20,540 nucleotides of DNA from Parapedobacter sp964613725. GTDB taxonomy: Bacteria; Bacteroidota; Bacteroidia; Sphingobacteriales; Sphingobacteriaceae. Of the stretch, positions 7,412 to 15,738 are shown in pieces. The notes below the pieces were generated by a model that had not been told where the DNA came from, did not search any database, and was given only the letters and a program-made list of their open reading frames with translations. Numbering within the stretch: the first letter of the stretch is position 1; the number at the start of each line of letters is the position of its first letter. A program made the position numbers and the translations under genes. The stretch is taken from positions 1 through 20,540 of the forward strand of contig CAZTJY010000070.1 in NCBI GenBank assembly GCA_964613725.1, given 5' to 3'.

Positions 7412-7442
7412 AAAAAGCCCGTCTCGTTTAAACGAAGCGGGC
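7412..7442 (-). terminator. Terminator between convergent CBS-type and yceI-type genes
   Basis: A hairpin with outer stem GCCCG/CGGGC (7417-7421 with 7438-7442) and inner stem TCGTTT/AAACGA (7424-7435), separated by a G-U pair and a mismatch. Read leftward it is followed by five T residues (A run at 7412-7416), so it is a good terminator for the yceI-like gene. Rightward it has only a weak T tail and may stop the other transcript less well. Confidence 0.8.
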
Positions 7443-7470
7443 CCTAATCTAGATCGAACGCGCCTAATAC

Positions 7471-8103
7471 CTACGCACCGGCAACGAGCGTCACTTTAAA
7501 GTTGATTTCCTTGCTGATCAAGTCATCGGCTTGGCCGGCATAGTTCACACCCCAGTCTTCGCGAGCGATATTGAAATCAGCCGTAGCCTTAACCGCTGTG
7601 TCCGTTACCTCTTGCACTTGCGCATCGAACGTAATGTTCTTGGTAACCCCACGAATGGTCAGGTTGCCGGAAATCACGACGTGGCCAGCCTCGGCGCCAT
7701 CGTTCACATTGGTGATCTCGAAACTGGCTTCGGGGTGGTTGTCCACGTCAAAGAAATCAGCGGATTTCAGGTGTCCTTCCAGCTTGCCTTTGTATTCGCC
7801 ATCCAAGTCGTGGTTGGTGATGGTGGTGAGGTCGATTACGAAGTTTCCGCCCACCAGCTTGCCGTGCTCAATAGACAAGGTACCCGATTTGATCTGAACA
7901 TCTCCATGGTGTTCGCCACTCACCTTCCTCCCGGTCCATTGCACGGACGACTGACTGGTATCCACCGTCAGTTGGGTTGCGACGTGCGACATTGCCGCGT
8001 CTTGCACGTTGTCCGATGTTTCCGCTCGCTTTCCTTCCGGATTGCTTACGCACGATGCTAACAGGAATACCCCTGCGGCCAATGTTAATACTACTTTTTC
8101 CAT
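7471..8103 (-). CDS. YceI-family lipoprotein
   Basis: 210 residues. The N-terminus (MEKVVLTLAAGVFLLASC) is a lipoprotein signal with lipobox LASC and lipidated C18. The rest is a YceI domain: VDTSQSSVQWTGRKVSGEHHGDVQIKSG near the start, then FVIDLTTITNHDLDGEYKGKLEGHLKSADFFDVDNHPEASF, and FNIAREDWGVNYAG near the end, the two stretches most diagnostic of the family. YceI proteins are lipocalin-like barrels that bind long isoprenoids; the physiological role is unsettled. It is expected in the periplasm, anchored to a membrane. The gene stands alone, with its own terminator and a possible promoter. Confidence 0.92.
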   Translation of the reverse strand: MEKVVLTLAAGVFLLASCVSNPEGKRAETSDNVQDAAMSHVATQLTVDTSQSSVQWTGRKVSGEHHGDVQIKSGTLSIEHGKLVGGNFVIDLTTITNHDLDGEYKGKLEGHLKSADFFDVDNHPEASFEITNVNDGAEAGHVVISGNLTIRGVTKNITFDAQVQEVTDTAVKATADFNIAREDWGVNYAGQADDLISKEINFKVTLVAGA

Positions 8104-8148
8104 GCTTTTTTGACGATTAAGTAATTATTTGGTTAAACATTAATTTTA

Positions 8149-8156
8149 CAAAAATA
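8149..8156 (-). promoter_or_regulatory. Possible -7 box for the yceI-like gene
   Basis: Reading leftward, TATTTTTG (8156 to 8149) fits TAnnTTTG, about 45 bases upstream of the ATG. No TTG stands at the expected -33 distance, so support is moderate. The surrounding 8104-8221 is AT-rich and also holds a weak imperfect hairpin (8190-8207) just beyond the murA stop. Confidence 0.4.
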
Positions 8157-8221
8157 AGGAAGCGACTTCTTTTCCATTAACAGTTTATAGGCAAATTAAC
8201 AATTGCCAGACAAAAATGTTT

Positions 8222-9547
8222 TCAGTGAAGTTTGGGATCTGCTTGAACGCGTTTGATATCGGCACCCAATGCCTGCAACCGCTGTTCGATATCTTGGTAG
8301 CCCCGTTCGATTTGCTCAATATTATGGATAACGGATTTCCCTTGGGCAGAAAGGGCGGCAATCAATAACGAAACCCCCGCCCGGATATCCGGTGAGGTCA
8401 TTTCGATGCCGCGAAGTTTGAATGCCTTGTCGAGGCCGATCACCGTGGCACGGTGCGGATCGCAGAGAATGATTTGTGCGCCCATGTCAATCAATTTGTC
8501 CACAAAGAAAAGCCTACTCTCGAACATCTTTTGATGGATCAGCACATGGCCTTTCGCTTGGGTGGCTACCACCAAAACGATACTCAACAAATCGGGTGTG
8601 AACCCCGGCCAAGGGGCATCTGAAATAGTCAGTATCGAACCGTCGATAAAGGTATCTATTTCATAACTGGTTTGCGCCGGTATGTAGATGTCATCGCCAC
8701 GAAGCTCAAACTGGATACCTAACTTACCGAACTCGGTCGGAATGATACCCAATTCGTGGAAATGTACGTCCTTGATAGTCAGCTCAGACCCGGTCATCGC
8801 TGCCAGTCCAATAAAAGAGCCCACCTCGATCATGTCGGGCAACATGCGGTGGTCGGTGCCCCCCAGCCTATCTACGCCCGCTATAGTCAATAGATTCGAA
8901 CCGATGCCCGAAATCCGTGCGCCCATGCGGTTCAGCATTTTACAAAGCTGCTGGAGATAAGGCTCGCATGCGGCGTTATAGATGGTGGTGGTGCCTTTGG
9001 CCAGCACGGCCGCCATCACGATGTTGGCGGTACCGGTTACCGATGCCTCTTCCATGAGGATATATGTCCCCCTAAGGTTGGTGGCGTCGACATTGAAAAA
9101 ATGCGTTTCCGCATCGTAGTGGAAGCGGGCGCCCAATTTCTCGAAACCCAAGAAATGGGTATCGAGGCGGCGGCGTCCGATTTTGTCGCCCCCCGGCTTT
9201 GGAATGGCCGCTCTACCGAACCGGGCCAATAACGGACCGACAATCATGATCGAACCGCGCAAACCGCTACCTTTGGCCCTGAATTCCGGCGACTTGAAAT
9301 AGTCGAGGTTAATATCCTTGGCCCGGAAGGAGTAGGTGGCTTTGTCAAGCCGATTCACCTCAACACCTAAATCCACCAATAGCTCGATAAGCTTGTTCAC
9401 ATCCTTGATATCGGGGATGTTACCGATTGTTATCGTTTCGTCGGTAAGCAGTACCGCAGAAAGGACCTGAAGCGCCTCGTTCTTGGCACCTTGGGGGATG
9501 ATTTCCCCTTTTAGCGACTTCCCTCCGTGTATTTCGAATGCATTCAA
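8222..9547 (-). CDS. murA: UDP-N-acetylglucosamine 1-carboxyvinyltransferase
   Basis: 441 residues, full length. MurA transfers enolpyruvate from PEP to UDP-GlcNAc, the first committed step of peptidoglycan synthesis in the cytoplasm. Visible hallmarks: GAKNEALQ with K22/N23, GSGLRGSIMIVGPLLARFG, and the active-site loop KPGGDKIGRRRLDTH. In that loop the usual catalytic cysteine is Asp (D121). Asp variants are catalytically competent but are not alkylated by fosfomycin. The start is TTG at 9547, giving the family's normal MNAFEI start and overlapping the upstream stop by 4 bases (TTGA). It is translationally coupled to the DUF4290 gene and is the last gene of the uvrD-DUF4290-murA run. Confidence 0.96.
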   Translation of the reverse strand: MNAFEIHGGKSLKGEIIPQGAKNEALQVLSAVLLTDETITIGNIPDIKDVNKLIELLVDLGVEVNRLDKATYSFRAKDINLDYFKSPEFRAKGSGLRGSIMIVGPLLARFGRAAIPKPGGDKIGRRRLDTHFLGFEKLGARFHYDAETHFFNVDATNLRGTYILMEEASVTGTANIVMAAVLAKGTTTIYNAACEPYLQQLCKMLNRMGARISGIGSNLLTIAGVDRLGGTDHRMLPDMIEVGSFIGLAAMTGSELTIKDVHFHELGIIPTEFGKLGIQFELRGDDIYIPAQTSYEIDTFIDGSILTISDAPWPGFTPDLLSIVLVVATQAKGHVLIHQKMFESRLFFVDKLIDMGAQIILCDPHRATVIGLDKAFKLRGIEMTSPDIRAGVSLLIAALSAQGKSVIHNIEQIERGYQDIEQRLQALGADIKRVQADPKLH

Positions 9548-10200
9548 TACTTTTTCTTTTTCTTTTGCGGCTGCTTCTTATTCTTCCCGTTACCGTTTTG
9601 CGGTGTACTTCCCCCTTTGGTCCGGCTCCCCGGAGGCGGGGTCTTGAAATCGAGTTTCGTCAATGTCGCGTCGGGCGCTAACTGCAACTCACCACCAGAA
9701 AGCTCGCGGAGGTCGGCAATGATAGCCTCGTCCTCTACCGAATCCTTGTTCCAGGTCAAGTAAGCCATTTTCATGAAATTGGCGATTGCCAGCGTCATGC
9801 TCTGCCTCTTCTCGGAATCCTTCATCATCTTGGCCCGGTCGATCATTTCTTCGATGGTATGGCCATAATGTTTGAACCTGATGCGGTGCTGTGGATAACC
9901 GAGCAACTCGGGCTTAGGATGGATCGAAGCCTTGTCGGGCGCGGGGTACGGCGAATCCACATCTATTTTAAAATCGGATATGATGTGCAGGTGGTCCCAC
10001 AGCTTATGCTTGAAATCGGCGACATCACGCAGATGCGGATTGAGGAATCCCATCATATCGATGACGACCTGGGCGTGGCGGTTCCGCTCTTCCTTGGTAG
10101 GTAAAGTACAGATATAATCGACCATATTCTGCACGTTACGACCATATTCCGCCAAAATCAGTTTCGGCCGTGTGCTGTTGTAATCAAAATTAACTTCCAT
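9544..10200 (-). CDS. DUF4290 family protein
   Basis: 218 residues with no signal peptide or membrane segment, so probably cytoplasmic. MEVNFDYNSTRPKLILAEYGRNVQNMVDYICTLPTKEERN and HLRDVADFKHKLWDHLHII are characteristic of this Bacteroidota-restricted family. The body is helical. From about residue 188 the tail is low-complexity, Pro/Gly/Asn-rich, and ends in a lysine cluster (KKQPQKKKKKY), suggesting nucleic-acid or ribosome contact. It overlaps murA by 4 bases and starts 23 bases after the uvrD stop. From memory, association with murA is common in the phylum, suggesting a cell-wall or division link. No function is known to me. Confidence 0.9.
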   Translation of the reverse strand: MEVNFDYNSTRPKLILAEYGRNVQNMVDYICTLPTKEERNRHAQVVIDMMGFLNPHLRDVADFKHKLWDHLHIISDFKIDVDSPYPAPDKASIHPKPELLGYPQHRIRFKHYGHTIEEMIDRAKMMKDSEKRQSMTLAIANFMKMAYLTWNKDSVEDEAIIADLRELSGGELQLAPDATLTKLDFKTPPPGSRTKGGSTPQNGNGKNKKQPQKKKKKY

Positions 10201-10223
10201 AGTTGTTTCGTTCTTTTATCCGC

Positions 10224-12494
10224 TTATCCCACGATTCGCAATTTCGCAAATTTAAGCAACAATTGTTTCTGACCCAATTCTTTGAAGAAAATAGTTGCTT
10301 TGGCATCGTTTTTTGCACCTTCCACCTGCATCACTTTGCCGAAGCCGAAGCGTTCATGCTCCACTTCCATGCCAACTTGTAGGTTGCTCGTGTCTGACGG
10401 CGCAAACCCTGGTGTGGGATTGTGCGCTTTGGGCAACAGTGTTCGCGTTTTAGGTGCCACCTTCGGCTTGGGCTTGGTAAACATATCGCGCTGCCCCCAC
10501 GCCGACCGTTCATCAGTAAAAGACGCGCCGTTCTCGGGGACCAGCCGCGGCTTGAAATCGAGCTCCAAATACGCAGGGTTCAACTCATCAAGAAAGCGGC
10601 TCGGCTCACAGTTGTTGAGCGTGCCCCAGCGGTACCGGGAGGTCGCGTAGCTGAGTGTGAGCTTCTTCTCGGCCCGGGTAACGGCCACATAAAAGAGTCG
10701 GCGTTCTTCCTCTAGGTCACTGCGCGAGTTAAGCGACAGCTGTGAAGGGAAAAGGTTTTCCTCGAGCCCTACGATAAAGACATGGGGAAACTCCAGCCCC
10801 TTGGAGGAGTGGATGGTCATCAGCGACACGGTGTCCGCATTGGGGTCTTTATCGTTATCGTCATTGGTAAGCAAGGCTACATCCTGCATGAACACATCAA
10901 GCCCCCGATCCTCGATATCTTCGCGTTCACTGAACTCCTTGATACCATTGAGCAATTCCTGGATATTTTCATACCGACTAAGGCCTTCCACCGATTTGTC
11001 GGCGTACAAGTCTTTCAATATCCCCGAATGCTGGGCGATATGCATGGCGGCATCATACGCCGAATGTTTCTTCGCTTCCACTTGGAAGCCCTGTATCATC
11101 GCGGCAAATGCCCCCACGGCCCCGGCGCTACGCCCGTCGAGGTAAGCGTTGGCATTGCAGATGACCTCCCATGGGGTCAGCTGCCGCTCGTCGGCTGCCA
11201 CGCGGATACGATCCAGCGTGGTGTCGCCAATACCCCGGCGCGGGTAGTTGATGACGCGCTTGAGGGCCTCTTCATCGTTCGGGTTAAACGTAAGCCGAAA
11301 GTACGCGATCAGGTCTTTGATCTCCTTACGCTGGTAGAAGGAAGTGCCACCGTAGATTTTGTAGGGGATATTGATTTTCCGGAGTGCTTCTTCCATGGCG
11401 CGCGATTGCGCATTGGTACGGTATAAGATAGCGAAATCGCGATAATTACCGCCATGCAGGGCACGCTCCTGTGCAATCGCTTCCGACACGATCTTGCCTT
11501 CTTCGTTATCGCTGAATGCCCGGTTCACCTTGATTTTCTCGCCCGTTTCATTTTCGGAAAACACATGTTTCTGCAGCTGGTTCTTGTTGTTGGCGATGAT
11601 GCTATTGGCTGCATTGACGATATTCTGTGTTGAACGGTAGTTTTGCTCCAACTTGAAGACCTTCAGGTCGGGATAATCCTTTTCGAAATTGAGGATGTTC
11701 TGGATGTTCGCTCCACGGAATGCATAAATACTCTGCGCGTCGTCGCCCACCACACATATATTTTCGTTGATGGCGGCCAATTTCCTTACGATGAGGTACT
11801 GCGAAAAGTTGGTATCCTGGTACTCATCCACCATGAGGTACTTGAACTTATGTTGGTATTTGTGGAGCACCTCCGGGTATTCGCGAAAAAGCACATTGGT
11901 TTTGAACAGCAGGTCATCGAAATCCATGGCACCCGCCTTATAGCAACGCTGGGCATAGGTGAGGTAAACCTGACCCAGTTGGCCGCGGCCGTTGGAAAAG
12001 TCGTCAGCTTGAAGCTGCTCGTTGCTATTGTATTCCTGTGCCGAGATGAGGTTGTTCTTGGCGGACGAAATCCGGTTGTACACAAAGTTAGCATTGTACA
12101 GCTTATCGTCCAGTTGCATCTCTTTCAGGATACTTCGGATGAGGCTCTTGCTGTCGTCTGTATCGTAGATGGTAAAATTGCGTGGGTACCCGATATGTTC
12201 GGCTTCTACACGCAATATTTTGGCAAACACAGAGTGGAATGTGCCCATCCAGATATTCTTGGCCTCAATGCCCACCACCCCCATGATGCGTTGGCGCATC
12301 TCTTTCGCCGCCTTGTTTGTAAAGGTAAGCACCAATATGTTGAATGGGTCTACGCCGTTTCGCACCAAGTGGGCTACGCGGTAAGTAATTACCCGGGTCT
12401 TTCCAGAACCTGCACCCGCTACGATCATCACAGGCCCTTCGGTTTGTTCCACAGCGGCCCGTTGGGAAGGGTTTAATCCAGCTAAATAATCCAA
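10224..12494 (-). CDS. UvrD/PcrA-type ATP-dependent DNA helicase
   Basis: 756 residues, a superfamily 1A helicase. Walker A AGAGSGKT (26-33), GTFHSVFAKILR (motif Ia), VDEYQDTN (Walker B), GDDAQSIYAFRGA (motif III), LEQNYRST (motif IV), TIHSSKGLEFPHVFIVGLEENLFP (motif V) and RRLFYVAVTRA (motif VI) are all intact. The last ~60 residues (VGMEVEHERFGFGKVMQVEG) are the Tudor-like domain that binds RNA polymerase in PcrA/UvrD. It unwinds DNA in repair and at stalled forks. The start is TTG (12494), the only candidate after an in-frame TAG that yields the family N-terminus MDYLAGLN. It lies 56 bases downstream of dnaB. A partial -7 box (TACCTTTA, 12539 to 12532) suggests its own promoter. uvrD or pcrA are equally suitable names. 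Confidence 0.95.
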   Translation of the reverse strand: MDYLAGLNPSQRAAVEQTEGPVMIVAGAGSGKTRVITYRVAHLVRNGVDPFNILVLTFTNKAAKEMRQRIMGVVGIEAKNIWMGTFHSVFAKILRVEAEHIGYPRNFTIYDTDDSKSLIRSILKEMQLDDKLYNANFVYNRISSAKNNLISAQEYNSNEQLQADDFSNGRGQLGQVYLTYAQRCYKAGAMDFDDLLFKTNVLFREYPEVLHKYQHKFKYLMVDEYQDTNFSQYLIVRKLAAINENICVVGDDAQSIYAFRGANIQNILNFEKDYPDLKVFKLEQNYRSTQNIVNAANSIIANNKNQLQKHVFSENETGEKIKVNRAFSDNEEGKIVSEAIAQERALHGGNYRDFAILYRTNAQSRAMEEALRKINIPYKIYGGTSFYQRKEIKDLIAYFRLTFNPNDEEALKRVINYPRRGIGDTTLDRIRVAADERQLTPWEVICNANAYLDGRSAGAVGAFAAMIQGFQVEAKKHSAYDAAMHIAQHSGILKDLYADKSVEGLSRYENIQELLNGIKEFSEREDIEDRGLDVFMQDVALLTNDDNDKDPNADTVSLMTIHSSKGLEFPHVFIVGLEENLFPSQLSLNSRSDLEEERRLFYVAVTRAEKKLTLSYATSRYRWGTLNNCEPSRFLDELNPAYLELDFKPRLVPENGASFTDERSAWGQRDMFTKPKPKVAPKTRTLLPKAHNPTPGFAPSDTSNLQVGMEVEHERFGFGKVMQVEGAKNDAKATIFFKELGQKQLLLKFAKLRIVG

Positions 12495-12550
12495 AATCCG
12501 TTTACGCTATATTTCTTTCTCGATTGCGGTGTAAAGGTACGAAATTAAGG

Positions 12551-14133
12551 CTAAAAAGGCGAATCGTCGTTCATGTCGTTCATGCGCGACTGCCGCGTAA
12601 TGCTGCCGGGCTGATCGAACGAAGCGGAGGGAGCCATCCCGGCTGAGAACGAGTCGGGGGCACCGAATCCAGCGCCGCCGCCAAATGAAAAGTCATCCTC
12701 GAGGTCGGCAAATTTCACATATTTACCGATAAACCGGAGCTGCACGGTACCGGTTTCTCCATTCCGGTGCTTGGCGATGATGATTTCGCCGACGCCTGCA
12801 GTCGGCCGCCCGGCCTCGTCTTCGGTGAGGCCATAGTATTCTGGGCGGTAAAGGAATAGTACCATATCGGCGTCCTGCTCAATGGAACCAGACTCCCGAA
12901 GGTCGGACAACATGGGACGTTTGCTCCCGCCGGGCCTGCTTTCCACCGCCCGGCTCAACTGTGAAAGGGCGATGACAGGGATATTCAGTTCCTTGGCTAC
13001 CGATTTGAGCGACCGGGAGATGCTACCGATTTCCTGTTCGCGGTTCCCTCCTTTGCCATCGCTCTTTCCATGCATGAGCTGCAGGTAGTCAACGATAACC
13101 ATCTGGATGTCGTACTGTGCTTTCAGTCGCCTACATTTAGCCCGGAACTCAAAAATATTGAGGGCAGGTGTATCGTCGATCAACAAAGGTGCTTGGGTAA
13201 GCCTTCCGATACGCGAATGGAGCTGGGTCCATTCATGGTCAGCCAAGTTGCCTTTACGGAGCTTTTCCTGCTCGATTTCGGTTTCACCGGCGATAAGCCG
13301 GTTAACCAGTTGCACGGACGACATTTCGAGCGAGAACACGGCAACGGGCTTATCATGGTCTACCGCCGCATTGCGTGCGCAGCTCAACACGAAGGCGGTT
13401 TTACCCATCGCCGGCCGGGCAGCTACAATGACCAGGTCTGAAGGTTGCCAGCCCGATGTCATCCGATCCAGCTCGGTAAAGCCCGACGGCACGCCGGTAA
13501 GCCCATCGGTGCGGTCCCGGAGCGTTTCCAACGCTTCCACCGCTTCGCGCATGATGTCGTCCATCTTGCGTGTATCGCGGCGCAGGTTATTTTGTGCGAT
13601 GTCAAAAAGGCTTTTCTCAGCGTGGTCTAGCAAGTCGAAAATATCGGTGGTGTCTTCGTAAGCGTTGTTGATAATTTCGGTAGATATCTTGATCAATTCG
13701 CGCTGGATATACTTCTGGGAGATGATACGGGCGTGGTATTCGATATTCGCAGCCGAAACAACCCGGTCAGTCAGCTGCGTAATGTAATACGCCCCTCCCA
13801 CCAATTCCAGGGCGCCCATTGAACGTAGCTCGGCAGTTACCGTGAGGAGGTCGATGGGTGATGTTTTCTGGAACAGGTTGTAGATGGCTTCGAAAATCTT
13901 TTGATGCGCCTCTACATAAAAGGTCTCGGGTTTGAGGATATCGATGACCTCGCTGAGCGCATTTTCTCCAGCATGAGTGCGCCTAGCACGGCCTCTTCCA
14001 AATCTCCGGCCTGCGGCGGCAACTTACCCAATCCGCTCACCAAATTATTCAACCGTGTGCGGCGCTCAGCAAAAGAACCACGCCCTGAAGCACCGGCTGG
14101 ATTGGAAGTATAATCATTCTGGTTTGTCATCAT
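12551..14133 (-). pseudogene. dnaB: Replicative DNA helicase DnaB, interrupted by a frameshift (possibly an assembly error)
   Basis: Two reading frames together encode one DnaB of about 527 residues. The first (14133 to about 13966) gives NLVSGLGKLPPQAGDLEEAVLGALMLEK, the start of the N-terminal domain. The second (from about 13964 to the stop at 12551) continues NALSEVIDILKPETFY, completes the N-terminal domain, and runs through the RecA-like core with Walker A ARPAMGKT and VIVDYLQLMHG. The switch falls at an AAAA tract (13962-13965); one more A would restore E-K-N-A-L-S in one frame. The longest intact piece begins at an internal Met (13819) and lacks most of the helicase's N-terminal domain. 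DnaB is normally essential, so sequencing error, a second copy or recoding must be considered. Start is one of two adjacent ATGs (14133, 14130). Confidence 0.88.
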
Positions 14134-14334
14134 TATTTACAACAACGTTTTATATCAAATTTATTTTAATAAAGCGGTGCCGATATCGTGGTTTATCACC
14201 GGGCTCCATAAAACAGCGTAACAAAACTAGGCAAATTTACCTACCGCTTCCCGACAAGTTCTAAACAGCCTTTTCACATGGTGTTATTTTGAACGTGTTT
14301 ACGCTTGAAACAAGTGCAATTAGCCATATTATTT

Positions 14335-14429
14335 ATTAACATCGATTGTGCAAAAAATGTTGGCGAACGCCAATGCGCATTGAAAAGCAACACGATACGA
14401 CATTGTTAATAACTTTACACGATGTTAAT
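14335..14429. repeat. Cluster of nested inverted repeats upstream of dnaB
   Basis: Outer arms ATTAACATCG (14335-14344) and CGATGTTAAT (14420-14429) are a perfect 10-bp inverted pair. Between them lie two overlapping palindromes: TTGGCG-AA-CGCCAA (14360-14373) and CAATGCGCATTG (14371-14382). TTATTAACA (14333-14341) recurs inverted at 14404-14412. The role is unknown; protein binding sites are one possibility. Confidence 0.5.
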
Positions 14430-14434
14430 GCACC

Positions 14435-14464
14435 AAAAACCAAGCCACGTGAAAGCGAGGCTTG
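14435..14464 (-). terminator. Terminator of the argS-oxidoreductase-flavoprotein cluster
   Basis: CAAGCC (14441-14446) pairs with GGCTTG (14459-14464), with an inner CG/CG step capped by GAAA at 14451-14454. Read leftward, the stem is followed by a G and five T residues (A run at 14435-14439). It lies 36 bases beyond the flavoprotein stop. Confidence 0.72.
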
Positions 14465-14499
14465 CCACTATTGTGGGGGAACAAATGAGTACCAATTGA

Positions 14500-15726
14500 T
14501 TACCGGTTTTTAGTGGCGATTGCCCGTGCAATTGCATAGCCACTGGCCCATGCCCATTGGAAATTGTATCCACCCAACCATCCCGTCATGTCCACCCCTT
14601 CTCCGCCGAAATACAATCCTTGCGCACGCTTCGCTTCCAGTGTTTGCGGCACCAATTCGTGCGTAGCCACACCCCCGCGCATTACTTCAGCTTTATCATA
14701 TCCTTTGTCACCCGCCGGCGCCACTGTAAACTGGTGGATCGTTGCCGCTATCCGCTTGGCGTCTGCCTTGCTCAGCGAAGCTATTTTGGTATCGATGGGT
14801 AGGAACTTGCCGAGGGATTCCACTAACCGACGCGAATAGAAATCGCCGAGCAACTGCCGCACTAGCCGGGCCCCTCCCGCTTGCCGCTCCTGTTTGATGA
14901 GCTGCCCGATGTCGCCATTCGGCAGCAGGTCGATGACAATCGTTTCTCCCGGCCGCCAATACGAAGACAATTGCAATATGGCCGGGCCACTGAGTCCCCA
15001 GTGTGTAAAGAGGATGTTCTCTTCAAAAGTCGCACGATGGTTGGATACGCGACAATACACACTATTGCCAGCCAACGCGGCAAACCAATCGGCATCCTTT
15101 CCGGTTATGGCCAGCGGCACCAATGCTGGCGCCGTGGGCACCACATCGAGGCCAAATTGACGGGCGATACGCAGTGCAAAGTCGCTGGCACCCAACTTCG
15201 CTACCGGCAATCCGCCGCTCGCGATGACGACTGAGTACGCGAGAACGCGCCGTACTTCTCCGCCCCGCTCATAGGACACGGCAAAGCGGCCATCGGCAAG
15301 GTTATCGACAGCTATCACATTACTGTCCAACCACATTTCTTGACCATATTGCTGCATGAGTTTAACAAAAACGTTCACCACATCTTTTGCTTTATTGCTT
15401 ATCGGGAATAACTGGCCAAGCGTCTTTTCTTTCCCCCTTATGCCATATCGTTCGAAAAAAGCAACGGTATCTCGCACCGTCCATTGCGAAAACACGGGTT
15501 GAGCGATTTCCGGTCCGGCTGAAATGAAATTCTCCACCGACGTATGCAGGTTGGTATAATTACAGCGGCCACCGCCCGAGATCAAAATCTTTGCTCCCGG
15601 CCGATCATTGCGCTCCAGCACCAACGTATGCCTGCCGTGCATGCCCGCTTGGACGGCACACATGAGGCCGCATGCACCACCCCCTATGATGATAGCATCG
15701 TAATCCGTATGTACGTTATGCGTCAA
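14500..15726 (-). CDS. HI0933/BaiN-family FAD-dependent oxidoreductase
   Basis: 408 residues. A Rossmann FAD site (DAIIIGGGACGLMCAVQAG, residues 10-28) ends with the ribose-binding Glu in TLVLERN. The family hallmark GAKILISGGGRCNYTN (44-59) follows. The C-terminus has GVDMTGWLGGYNFQWAWASG, the second FAD contact typical of the family. Related proteins are flavoproteins of largely unknown substrate; BaiN is a bile-acid dehydroxylation member, but nothing here points to that role. The start is TTG at 15726; an in-frame stop lies just upstream and no ATG precedes the FAD motif. It is 12 bases downstream of the oxidoreductase gene, so it is in the argS operon. Confidence 0.92.
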   Translation of the reverse strand: MTHNVHTDYDAIIIGGGACGLMCAVQAGMHGRHTLVLERNDRPGAKILISGGGRCNYTNLHTSVENFISAGPEIAQPVFSQWTVRDTVAFFERYGIRGKEKTLGQLFPISNKAKDVVNVFVKLMQQYGQEMWLDSNVIAVDNLADGRFAVSYERGGEVRRVLAYSVVIASGGLPVAKLGASDFALRIARQFGLDVVPTAPALVPLAITGKDADWFAALAGNSVYCRVSNHRATFEENILFTHWGLSGPAILQLSSYWRPGETIVIDLLPNGDIGQLIKQERQAGGARLVRQLLGDFYSRRLVESLGKFLPIDTKIASLSKADAKRIAATIHQFTVAPAGDKGYDKAEVMRGGVATHELVPQTLEAKRAQGLYFGGEGVDMTGWLGGYNFQWAWASGYAIARAIATKNR

Positions 15727-15738
15727 AAGTCGGCGGGT

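Larger units (their letters stand above)
14134..14499. other. Intergenic region between dnaB and the flavoprotein gene
   Basis: 366 bp without a credible gene. On the minus strand it holds three TAnnTTTG matches that could serve dnaB (14163 to 14156 TAAATTTG; 14229 to 14222 TAGTTTTG; 14239 to 14232 TAAATTTG), none with a TTG at the ideal distance. The middle part (14333-14429) is rich in inverted repeats. The right end carries the terminator of the flavoprotein cluster. The rest is AT-rich with no feature I can name. Confidence 0.6.
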
